The translations under genes and the position numbers were made by a program. The notes under the pieces are model-generated. The model saw only the letters and a list, made by a program, of their open reading frames with translations, searched no databases and had not been told where the DNA came from. Source: Flectobacillus sp. (GTDB lineage Bacteria; Bacteroidota; Bacteroidia; Cytophagales; Spirosomataceae). Taken from it: DNA of 7,285 bases. Below, piece by piece: positions 1 to 5,315 of the stretch (its first letter is position 1; each line of letters begins with the position of its first letter). The stretch spans positions 1-7,285 of the forward strand of contig JARXAV010000105.1 in assembly GCA_029865665.1 (NCBI GenBank), read 5' to 3'.

Positions 1-1304
1 GCAGTACCTAAAGAAGCTCTTTTCAACGTATCTTCTCTTGGTGTGTAAGCAGTCAAAAAGTATTGAGCCATCGCTACATCATTCCAATCTTTACTTGACA
101 ACGTTTGTTTTTTAGCAATTTTCCAGTCAATCGCTTTTAAAGCAGCAGTAGCTGATTCAGCATATTTCTTTTGCTTGTAGCGAATTGTTGAAATAGAAGC
201 GTAGTGGTTATTGTTTGTATCCAATGGAGCAGCTTGTTCAAAATAATGAACTGCTAATGAATCACTTCCAACACACTGGTATCCTTTTGCAAAATAAACG
301 TTATCTAAGAAATATGGTTTAACACCAGCCTTCACCATCAATTCAAGGTTATCAATACCTTCTTTACATTTACCCATTTCGATTAATGAGTAACCGTTCA
401 TTCTGAACACATCATTATCTCTAGCACCACCTGCTTCAGCTTGCTTGATGTATTCCAAAGCACCAGCATAATCTTTCGCTAAGAACATCAATTTAGCTGT
501 TTCTAACAAGATAAGTGGAGAAGCTTCTGCTTTCTCAACGTATTTTCTAAAATAAGAAGCAGCTTGTTTGTAACGGTTAAAGATGATATAGTATTCACCC
601 ATACGCTTGTAATATGGTGCATACGATGAATCCGTTTCAAATGATTGTTGGTAGCTGTTAACTGTTTGTTGGTAGTTTTTACCACGTAAATAAACAACAC
701 CAATTTTCAATAATGCTTTTGCCGATTTTGATGTAAATACTGATTGGTCATAAGCAGAAACAGCAGGACCGCCATCATTTTTCAATAAGAAAGCATCTCC
801 TTTAACTAACCACTGATCAGCAGTTAACGGTTTTTTAGTCTTTTCAGCAATCAAATCAATTAAACGAACAGCTTCGCCTGGGTCATTTGTATGATCAAAC
901 AAGGTATAAGCCTCAGCAATACGGTACAATACGTCAGCATTTTTAGATTTAGTATCCAACAATACTTTATCAAAAATAGCCTTTGCACCTGCAAGGTTTT
1001 TCTCAGAAAGTAAGATAGTACCTAAACCAACTGTATTCAAAGGATTTTTAGCATCAGCTGTGATTCCTTTTTCAAAATTAGCTTTAGCAGCTTCAATTTG
1101 TCCTGAACGCAATAAAGCATAACCTAGATAGTAGTAGTTTTCAGCTGTTGGTGAAGCCTTAACAACACTTTCAAATGTAGTTCTTGCCTTTAATGGCTGG
1201 TCTCCGTCCAACTGCGTCAACCCTTGCTGAATTGTTTGTCCATTTGCCATACCAGCAAATAACAAACCAGCGGCCACAAACAGAGATTTGATTGTCACTT
1301 TCAT
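1..1304 (-). CDS. Secreted tetratricopeptide-repeat protein (partial, C-terminus beyond the left edge)
   Basis: The frame is open from an ATG at 1304-1302 to the left edge, giving 434 whole codons with no stop, so the C-terminus is missing. Residues 1-22 form a signal peptide: MKVTIK, a hydrophobic stretch (SLFVAAGLLFAGMA), then NGQ. The mature protein should therefore be exported to the periplasm. From about residue 25 the sequence is built of helical pairs of TPR type. Clear examples are residues 56-89 (YYYLGYALLRSGQIEAAKANF), 195-228 (ALLKIGVVYLRGKNYQQTVNSY) and 229-262 (YYKRMGEYYIIFNRYKQAASYF), with further degenerate units to about 395. TPR arrays are protein-binding scaffolds; no catalytic domain is visible. 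It is the last visible gene of a same-strand series behind the ExbB/ExbD/TonB genes and a PstS-like lipoprotein. A role as a periplasmic scaffold linked to that system is inferred from position only. The 217-base gap upstream suggests its own promoter. The signal peptide and TPR fold are well supported; the partner is unknown. Confidence 0.9.
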   Translation of the reverse strand, partial: MKVTIKSLFVAAGLLFAGMANGQTIQQGLTQLDGDQPLKARTTFESVVKASPTAENYYYLGYALLRSGQIEAAKANFEKGITADAKNPLNTVGLGTILLSEKNLAGAKAIFDKVLLDTKSKNADVLYRIAEAYTLFDHTNDPGEAVRLIDLIAEKTKKPLTADQWLVKGDAFLLKNDGGPAVSAYDQSVFTSKSAKALLKIGVVYLRGKNYQQTVNSYQQSFETDSSYAPYYKRMGEYYIIFNRYKQAASYFRKYVEKAEASPLILLETAKLMFLAKDYAGALEYIKQAEAGGARDNDVFRMNGYSLIEMGKCKEGIDNLELMVKAGVKPYFLDNVYFAKGYQCVGSDSLAVHYFEQAAPLDTNNNHYASISTIRYKQKKYAESATAALKAIDWKIAKKQTLSSKDWNDVAMAQYFLTAYTPREDTLKRASLGT

Positions 1305-1521
1305 CTTCGTAATTTTTGGGGTTTTAATTTTCTTTATTATTTGTACTCAGTTCACTCACTTAACATTTCATGCTTCCATATAAAATAGCAAGATAGCAAA
1401 ACTTAATACCCTTACTATTTAACCATAAAACACAAAATTAAATCAAAATATTGTAACATTTAACTAAAATATAGCAAGATGTGACTTCTTTTTTTTTCTA
1501 CGTCTCAACTCCTAGTGAAAT
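1305..1521. other. Intergenic region upstream of the TPR gene
   Basis: This is a 217-base AT-rich gap with no credible open reading frame. It holds the leader of the TPR gene, which lacks a Shine-Dalgarno sequence, and a possible -7 element at 1433-1440. It also holds two copies of the 10-mer ATAGCAAGAT (1385-1394 and 1471-1480) and a run of nine T on the plus strand (1489-1497). No hairpin plus T-tract that could terminate the upstream PstS-like gene was found on the minus strand. Confidence 0.6.
1433..1440 (-). promoter_or_regulatory. Possible Bacteroidota -7 promoter element for the TPR gene
   Basis: The minus strand reads TAATTTTG here, an exact match to the TAnnTTTG consensus of the primary Bacteroidota sigma factor. 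It lies about 130 bases upstream of the TPR start codon. No TTG-type -33 box sits at the usual 17-23 base spacing, and such A/T-rich octamers arise easily by chance, so this is a weak call. Confidence 0.25.
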
Positions 1522-2472
1522 CTACTCACCCATCTTCACCATTCTAATATTCACCGATCTCGTTAGCGGTATTAGACCTTGTTTATAAGCAATCAGCTGT
1601 CCTTGATCCATACACATATAATTTAAAAAACCTGTTCCTAAACCCAGATGTGCTTCCTTCAGAATCAGTTTAATTTCACGTAATAATGGATATTTCTTTA
1701 ACGCTACATTATAGCCAAAAGGCTGATAATAATCTTCATTGGTAGGATTTGCTTTCTCAGCAACTGCCATGACGTTAATGCCTTTGATAAAACTTAACGT
1801 AGCGGGATCATCTCCATCACTAATCCAGTTGACACCAATAACTCCAAGTGCGTTGTTATGCGATTTCACATAGCTTATTACTTCTTTGTTCGATTTCATG
1901 GCAAAAAAAGAAACTTTATCTTTTTTATCAATGCCATATTTCTGCATCAAATAAACTAGGTTACTCGAACTTGCGTTATCAAAGACTAAAACAATCTCTT
2001 CATTCGATCCTCTTTTACCGACCTCAGACCACTTCTTTTTTTCACCCTTCATGACCGCTCCAAGTTCTTGGGTTGTAATCATGGTATCTTTATTAGCTTT
2101 ATTCGTAATTAAAGCCAGTGCATCTTGGGCAAACTTATAACTTCTATACTTAATTTTTTCCTCGTCAAAAACTTTTTTTTCCGTATCTGTTAGCTCTCTA
2201 GCAACTACTGCCATACGGGCTTTACTATTCAAGAGCATCGTTACCGCTTCTAAATCTGGTTTGTACACCAAATTTATCTTTGTGTATTTGTAGGTTTGCT
2301 CAAATGCAGACTTCTCTGCTGCAATTACAGGTTGAAATGATTCATCAACTGCAACTGTTATTTCCCCTTTAGCGGGCGTATCTTCATAATTCGTATTACT
2401 TCCCCCCCCGCATGATGACATCACCATTGCCACTAACGTCACTGCACACCAAAGGTTGATTGTATTTTTCAT
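1522..2472 (-). CDS. PstS-like substrate-binding lipoprotein of the TonB gene neighbourhood
   Basis: This 316-residue protein has a lipoprotein signal: MKNTIN, a hydrophobic core to about residue 18, then the lipobox MSSC with the lipidated cysteine at position 21. A flexible GGGSNTN linker follows. Residues 36-310 resemble the PBP-like fold of phosphate-binding proteins (PstS family): GEITVAVDESFQPVI at the start, a hinge-like KFAQDALALITNK at 113-125, and TTQELGAVMKGEKKKWSEV at 133-151, matching the 'l~~If~G~~~~W~dv' region of the family. The C-terminal part (FGYNVALKKYPLLREI, FLNYMCMDQGQ) also matches the usual PstS layout. The serine/threonine-rich phosphate loop (GSGT type) is replaced by NASSS at 166-170, and no pstC, pstA, pstB or phoU lies alongside. 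Phosphate transport is therefore doubtful. A role as an envelope partner of the Ton system is inferred from context. A run of eight G lies just after the cysteine codon. The start is the only ATG that provides the signal peptide. Confidence 0.85.
   Translation of the reverse strand: MKNTINLWCAVTLVAMVMSSCGGGSNTNYEDTPAKGEITVAVDESFQPVIAAEKSAFEQTYKYTKINLVYKPDLEAVTMLLNSKARMAVVARELTDTEKKVFDEEKIKYRSYKFAQDALALITNKANKDTMITTQELGAVMKGEKKKWSEVGKRGSNEEIVLVFDNASSSNLVYLMQKYGIDKKDKVSFFAMKSNKEVISYVKSHNNALGVIGVNWISDGDDPATLSFIKGINVMAVAEKANPTNEDYYQPFGYNVALKKYPLLREIKLILKEAHLGLGTGFLNYMCMDQGQLIAYKQGLIPLTRSVNIRMVKMGE
2402..2409. repeat. Homopolymer of eight C (G on the coding strand) in the PstS-like gene
   Basis: Eight consecutive C on the plus strand encode the GGG linker immediately after the lipidated cysteine. 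It is the longest G/C homopolymer seen in this AT-rich window. It could allow slipped-strand frameshifts, but glycine linkers after a lipobox are common, so composition alone may explain it. Confidence 0.8.
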
Positions 2473-2559
2473 AACCTTGTTTATTTATTATTTAATTGCT
2501 AGATCTATTGAGATTTAAATCAAAATGAGACAATATAAAATAACGTTAATAAACTCTTA

Positions 2560-2814
2560 TTATTCGTCATCCCCCTCTTCGTCCATACTTTCTTTTACTT
2601 TTTCGTAAGCTCTCCAAGCTCTGTATAAACCATAAACGATCAATACTGCTCCGAATACATAAGCCCAATTATCCGAAGGTAAAAACTGAATAGCAAAACC
2701 AGAATCAGGTACGGCTATTAAATATACCCCCATTGCAGTATAAGCCATTGAAGTGATAACACTTACAATGATTAGCACTTTCTGCATAATATTTTTTGAA
2801 TCCTGTTGAGGCAT
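2560..2814 (-). CDS. Small two-helix inner-membrane protein of unknown function
   Basis: This 84-residue protein has two predicted membrane helices, at about 12-34 (KVLIIVSVITSMAYTAMGVYLIA) and 48-66 (DNWAYVFGAVLIVYGLYRA). A basic and amphipathic segment follows (YRAWRAYEKVKESM), then a strongly acidic tail (DEEGDDE). The loop between the helices (VPDSGFAIQFLPSDN) is short. The even number of helices puts both ends on the same side; the arginine and lysine after helix 2 favour the cytoplasm. I do not recognise a named family. It lies between the tonB terminator and the PstS-like lipoprotein gene, 87 bases ahead of the latter, and is probably co-transcribed with it. The ATG at 2814 is taken as the start; an in-frame ATG at 2787 (residue 10, MQKVLII) is an acceptable alternative because residues 1-9 show no conserved feature. 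Confidence 0.75.
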   Translation of the reverse strand: MPQQDSKNIMQKVLIIVSVITSMAYTAMGVYLIAVPDSGFAIQFLPSDNWAYVFGAVLIVYGLYRAWRAYEKVKESMDEEGDDE

Positions 2815-2874
2815 GATATAAACAATTTTTCTCTTCTATCTAAAATAAAGAAACACCTAGTCAAAATACTATTT

Positions 2875-2890
2875 AAAAAGGAGTTGCTCC
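2875..2890 (-). terminator. Possible secondary short terminator hairpin
   Basis: On the minus strand GGAG-CAA-CTCC (2890-2880) forms a 4-bp stem and is followed immediately by five T (2879-2875). It lies directly behind the strong hairpin downstream of tonB and could act as a back-up stop. The stem is short, so the call is tentative. Confidence 0.35.
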
Positions 2891-2895
2891 CACTT

Positions 2896-2931
2896 AAAAA
2901 TGAAACCTGTCAGAGTTCTGACAGGTTTCAT
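2896..2931 (-). terminator. Rho-independent terminator of the exbB-exbD-exbD-tonB transcript
   Basis: The arms at 2900-2914 (ATGAAACCTGTCAGA) and 2917-2931 are exact reverse complements over 15 bp, with only two unpaired bases in the centre, so in practice a 14-bp stem with a tetraloop. On the minus strand the stem is followed by a run of T (2899-2896 plus the last paired base). It begins 20 bases after the tonB stop codon. This marks the likely end of the Ton transcript and separates it from the small membrane protein gene. The plus-strand side has only CTACTTTTG, a poor T-tract, and no plus-strand gene ends here. Confidence 0.85.
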
Positions 2932-2951
2932 CTACTTTTGCAAAATTTCAA

Positions 2952-3788
2952 TTATTCAGCCGACAACGTAAAGTTGATTGGAATAGTAAATCTTGAACGT
3001 ACTGCACGGCCAGATTGTTTACCTGGAATCCATTTTGGTACAGACTTGATTACACGAACAGCTTCTTCATCGCAACCGAAACCTACCGATTTCAATACTT
3101 CTACACTTTGAATACTACCATCCGTATTAACTACGAACTGAACATATACTTTACCCGAAACGTTAGCACGTTGTGCAGCAGCAGGGTATTTTAAGTTTTT
3201 CGACAAGTATTTTCCTAATGCAGCCATACCGCCTGGGAATTCTGCTTGTTGTTCTACCGCCGTAAAGATTTCTTCTTCTTTCGGTTTTGGTGGTTCAACA
3301 GGAGCTTCTTCTTTAGCTGTACCTCTTGCATCTGGATCAACTGGTGGTCCTGCTTCGTCAGTATCACCCTTCACTGATTCATTTGCCGTGTTACCTTTCA
3401 CTTGATCCACTTCTGGTGGAGGCTCAGGTTTTGTCACTTCCTCATCACGTTTGATTTCAGGAGGTAAGAACTTGGTAGTCGTTACCTTCGGAATATCTTT
3501 TGGTGGTGGTGGCGGTGGTGGTGGTGGTTTAACTTCGTTTTTCTTCGGTGGCTGATCCACTTTCATTACCTCAGCGGTAATTTCGGTTTTATCTTTACTC
3601 TCAGCAGTCAATTGTTTCCAAAAAAATGCCAAAGCCAAAGCTCCCGAGAAAGCAAAAGTGCCAATCAATACCGACCTTGTGATGACACGCTGATAATCTT
3701 TTCTCAATAAGTAAGCACCGTAGCCCTTATTCTTATTTTCAAAAATAATATCATCAAGCGTTGCATTTGGGTTTATTACGTTTGACAT
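2952..3788 (-). CDS. tonB: TonB energy-transducing protein
   Basis: This 278-residue protein transmits the energy harvested by ExbB/ExbD to TonB-dependent outer-membrane transporters. Residues 1-38 are cytoplasmic and include the FENKNKGYGAYLLRKDY segment typical of Bacteroidota TonB proteins. A single membrane helix spans about 39-57. The periplasmic linker (58-180) is rich in Pro, Lys and Glu, with nine consecutive prolines at 88-96 and further Pro/Glu/Lys stretches to about 172. The C-terminal TonB domain (about 183-275) starts with AEFPGG and continues with NLKYPAAAQ, SGKVYVQFVVNTDG, SVEVLKSVG, EEAVRVIKSVPKWIPGKQSG and FTIPINF, a complete match to the family pattern. The gene is last in the motor series, 138 bases after the second exbD, and is followed by a strong terminator. 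The start at 3788 gives the expected N-terminus. The identity is secure; the transporters it serves cannot be deduced. Confidence 0.97.
   Translation of the reverse strand: MSNVINPNATLDDIIFENKNKGYGAYLLRKDYQRVITRSVLIGTFAFSGALALAFFWKQLTAESKDKTEITAEVMKVDQPPKKNEVKPPPPPPPPPKDIPKVTTTKFLPPEIKRDEEVTKPEPPPEVDQVKGNTANESVKGDTDEAGPPVDPDARGTAKEEAPVEPPKPKEEEIFTAVEQQAEFPGGMAALGKYLSKNLKYPAAAQRANVSGKVYVQFVVNTDGSIQSVEVLKSVGFGCDEEAVRVIKSVPKWIPGKQSGRAVRSRFTIPINFTLSAE
3501..3527 (-). repeat. CCA trinucleotide run encoding nine prolines in tonB
   Basis: Nine consecutive proline codons (eight CCA and one CCG) encode residues 88-96 of TonB. Loss or gain of units would keep the frame and only change the length of the rigid periplasmic linker. 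A polyproline run of this length is expected to need elongation factor P for efficient translation. Confidence 0.9.
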
Positions 3789-3926
3789 ATTTCTCGATAA
3801 TTTAACTCAATTTGAATTGAACTAATTCGTGTGAAAAAGGCACACCCTATTCACATAACTAAGTTAAAACTAAAAAATTAGTTATCAAACTATTTCTTTA
3901 GTTTTATTTGTATTTTGAATCAGAAA
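3789..3926. other. Structured gap between the second exbD and tonB
   Basis: These 138 bases have no gene but contain nested short inverted repeats. TCAATT/AATTGA flanks TG in an almost perfect palindrome near 3808. GTGTG/CACAC flanks a 7-base A/G-rich loop near 3829-3845. ATAACTAA pairs with TTAGTTAT across about 15 bases (about 3857-3886). None is followed by a T-tract on the minus strand that would make a convincing terminator. They may be RNA-processing or stability elements within one transcript, or simply AT-rich chance structure. Confidence 0.4.
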
Positions 3927-4442
3927 TTATTTTCCTGATTTCTTAATCATTGACTCAGTAGCTGGATCAATCTCAAGAATAGCGTAACGTTTGTTGTCTG
4001 TGATTGCACATTCATCAAGCAAATCTACCATATTTTTATATTTAGCACTTTTCGTTGCTTTAATAACAATGGTAAAGTTTGCACCGATACGTTTTTTGAA
4101 ATCGAACAAAGTTTGTCTGATACCTTTATCTGAATAGTCTGCTGTTTCAACTACAACACCTGCTTCTCCTGGGATACCTTGATAAAAGTACACTTTAGAA
4201 GAATCTGGGCAAATAGTTAACGTTTCAGACATTTTCACAGGCGATGTTTCTTTCGAATCATCGTTCTTATCAGGCATATTCAACTGCATTGTCACGGGCT
4301 TTGCTAACGTAGTCGTTAACATAAAGAAAGTGATAAGAAGAAAGCCTAAGTCCACCATTGGTGTCATGTCAATCTTGGTGGACGCTTTTTTACTGCGTTT
4401 CTTACCACCCTTACCCCCACTATCCTGACTAATTTCTGCCAT
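3927..4442 (-). CDS. exbD: ExbD/TolR family biopolymer transport protein (second of two)
   Basis: This 171-residue protein is a proton-channel subunit of the Ton motor. After a basic, glycine-rich cytoplasmic N-terminus (GGKGGKKRSKKASTK, 9-23) comes the family signature IDMTPMVDLGFLLITFFML at 24-42. Asp31 corresponds to the essential membrane aspartate of ExbD (Asp25 in E. coli). The periplasmic domain (about 47-171) includes strand-like LTICPDSSKVYFYQG and ends with FTIVIKATKSAKYKNMVDLLDECAITDNKRYAILEI, matching the usual 'ikaD~~~~y~~vv~vld' C-terminal pattern. It is about 30 residues longer than E. coli ExbD, mainly through additions at the N-terminus, around 78-105 (PDSSKVYFYQGIPGEAGVVV) and at the C-terminus. 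It lies 120 bases after the first exbD and 138 bases before tonB. The retained aspartate means it should be functional rather than a structural relic. Confidence 0.95.
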   Translation of the reverse strand: MAEISQDSGGKGGKKRSKKASTKIDMTPMVDLGFLLITFFMLTTTLAKPVTMQLNMPDKNDDSKETSPVKMSETLTICPDSSKVYFYQGIPGEAGVVVETADYSDKGIRQTLFDFKKRIGANFTIVIKATKSAKYKNMVDLLDECAITDNKRYAILEIDPATESMIKKSGK

Positions 4443-4562
4443 CGTGTTGTAGTAGTTTGAATGTTAATTGTAATTGTATCGTTAAAAAAGAAGACTTGTT
4501 GCTTATAAGTACCCTGCTTCACAAAGTAAAGCAGGGTCAATAAACTACTGAGTACAACTTAA
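4443..4562. other. Intergenic spacer between the two exbD genes
   Basis: This 120-base spacer has no gene. Its main feature is the hairpin at 4511-4537, described separately. The leader of the second exbD (minus strand, before 4442) is A/T-rich with no Shine-Dalgarno sequence. No TAnnTTTG element was found on the minus strand, so a separate promoter is not supported. Confidence 0.5.
4511..4537 (-). promoter_or_regulatory. Intra-operon hairpin between the two exbD genes
   Basis: ACCCTGCTT (4511-4519) and AAGCAGGGT (4529-4537) are exact reverse complements, giving a 9-bp GC-rich stem with a 9-base loop. It lies 25 bases after the stop codon of the first exbD. On the minus strand the stem is followed by ACTTATAAGC and not a T-tract, so it is a poor terminator. 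It is more likely a transcript-stabilising or partial-attenuation element. The nearest T-run (CTTCTTTTTT) is about 20 bases further on. Confidence 0.55.
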
Positions 4563-5177
4563 TTAATTTACATTTCTTGGTTTTGCTTCCGCTCCAGTGA
4601 TTAATTGGAATACGTTGATGTTCTGCTGTTGTAAAGTACCAACCACTTGGTTAAACACTTTATAATTTGCATTACCATCTCCTTTAATCGCTACTGTCAA
4701 TGAAGGGTTTGCGATTTTAGCGTAACTCACCCACAGATATAATTCGTTGTTTGCAGAATCACATGGAATTCCTTTCAAGAACCCGTCAGCTTTCCACTCT
4801 TTCGATTTTTTCTGTAATACCTGAGCCATTGCACCAGCAGGATAACCAATGAATTCTGAATCCATAAAGTTTTTCTGCATTGTTGCACTAACAGGTACAC
4901 TGTAGCGATTCGCCATTCTTTCCAACATCAATGCACGAGCATCCACATCATCAGTACCCATGAAAATTTTTCCATCATTTGATACCGAGATAGTAATCAC
5001 ACCTTTCTCGTTTTTCAGAGGTTTCTCCGAAATAGACGTTGGAGGAGTGATTGAAACAGCCTCTTCTGGTTTAAACTTTGCAGTTAACATGAAGAAGGTG
5101 AGAAGCAAGAATGCAACGTCACACATGGCCGTCATATCCAGAGACACACTCTGTCTTTTTGCTTTTACCTTTGGCAT
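4563..5177 (-). CDS. exbD: ExbD/TolR family biopolymer transport protein (first of two, enlarged periplasmic domain)
   Basis: This 204-residue protein is a proton-channel subunit that works with ExbB. A short basic N-terminus (MPKVKAKRQS) leads into SLDMTAMCDVAFLLLTFFML (12-31), the ExbD membrane signature; Asp20 is the equivalent of the catalytic Asp25 of E. coli ExbD. The C-terminal part (LTVAIKGDGNANYKVFNQVVGTLQQQNINVFQLITG, 160-195) matches the family's final strand-helix-strand. Between them, about residues 75-155 form an insert relative to the usual ExbD of roughly 140 residues, containing MQKNFMDSEFIGYPAGAMAQ and YLWVSYAKI. The protein is clearly different in sequence from the second ExbD downstream, so the pair is not a recent duplication. 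It follows exbB after 138 bases. Two ExbD proteins with one ExbB are common in Bacteroidota Ton clusters (from memory), which suggests a mixed ExbD pair in the motor. Confidence 0.95.
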   Translation of the reverse strand: MPKVKAKRQSVSLDMTAMCDVAFLLLTFFMLTAKFKPEEAVSITPPTSISEKPLKNEKGVITISVSNDGKIFMGTDDVDARALMLERMANRYSVPVSATMQKNFMDSEFIGYPAGAMAQVLQKKSKEWKADGFLKGIPCDSANNELYLWVSYAKIANPSLTVAIKGDGNANYKVFNQVVGTLQQQNINVFQLITGAEAKPRNVN

Positions 5178-5315
5178 AATTGTAAAATTTGAAAATTTGG
5201 AAGTACACTAATTTGAAATTTGATTATCTTAAACAATAAGACGTTAAGATGTTACAATTTGAACTTATGAAAAAGACAATAGTTCAAATTTTCAAATTGA
5301 CTAATTTTCAAACTA
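5178..5315. repeat. Long inverted repeat in the exbB-exbD gap
   Basis: The 14-mer AATTTGAAAATTTG at 5186-5199 recurs as its exact reverse complement at 5285-5298, so the arms are separated by 85 bases and could pair across nearly the whole gap. A related shorter copy (AATTTGAAATTTG, 5210-5222) and other AATTTGA/TTTTCAAA pieces lie between and beside them. The arms are themselves partly self-complementary. The structure would sit in the messenger RNA between exbB and the first exbD. No gene lies in the gap. Confidence 0.7.

Noticed and set aside
503..703. Minus-strand frame of 66 codons inside the TPR gene
   Set aside because: It is in a different frame of the same strand, within a continuous 434-codon TPR reading frame.
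1484..1521. Terminator behind the PstS-like gene
   Set aside because: The run of nine T is on the plus strand; on the minus strand it is a run of A, and the only stem (GTGA/TCAC) is 4 bp.
1848..2054. Plus-strand frame of 68 codons opposite the PstS-like gene
   Set aside because: It is a Ser/Cys/Tyr-rich antisense shadow with no supporting features.
1522..2472. Assignment as pstS with a phosphate uptake role
   Set aside because: The phosphate-loop motif is not visible and no Pst transporter genes are adjacent, so the symbol was withheld.
2806..3111. Plus-strand frame of 101 codons across the terminator and the 3' end of tonB
   Set aside because: It reads through the terminator hairpin and the conserved TonB domain in antisense; no motif or leader supports it.
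3501..3527. Proline-codon run as a microsatellite switch
   Set aside because: Unit changes keep the reading frame and the linker is tolerant to length, so on/off switching is not expected.
4960..5211. Plus-strand frame of 83 codons opposite the first exbD
   Set aside because: It is antisense to the conserved ExbD membrane signature and extends into the intergenic repeat.
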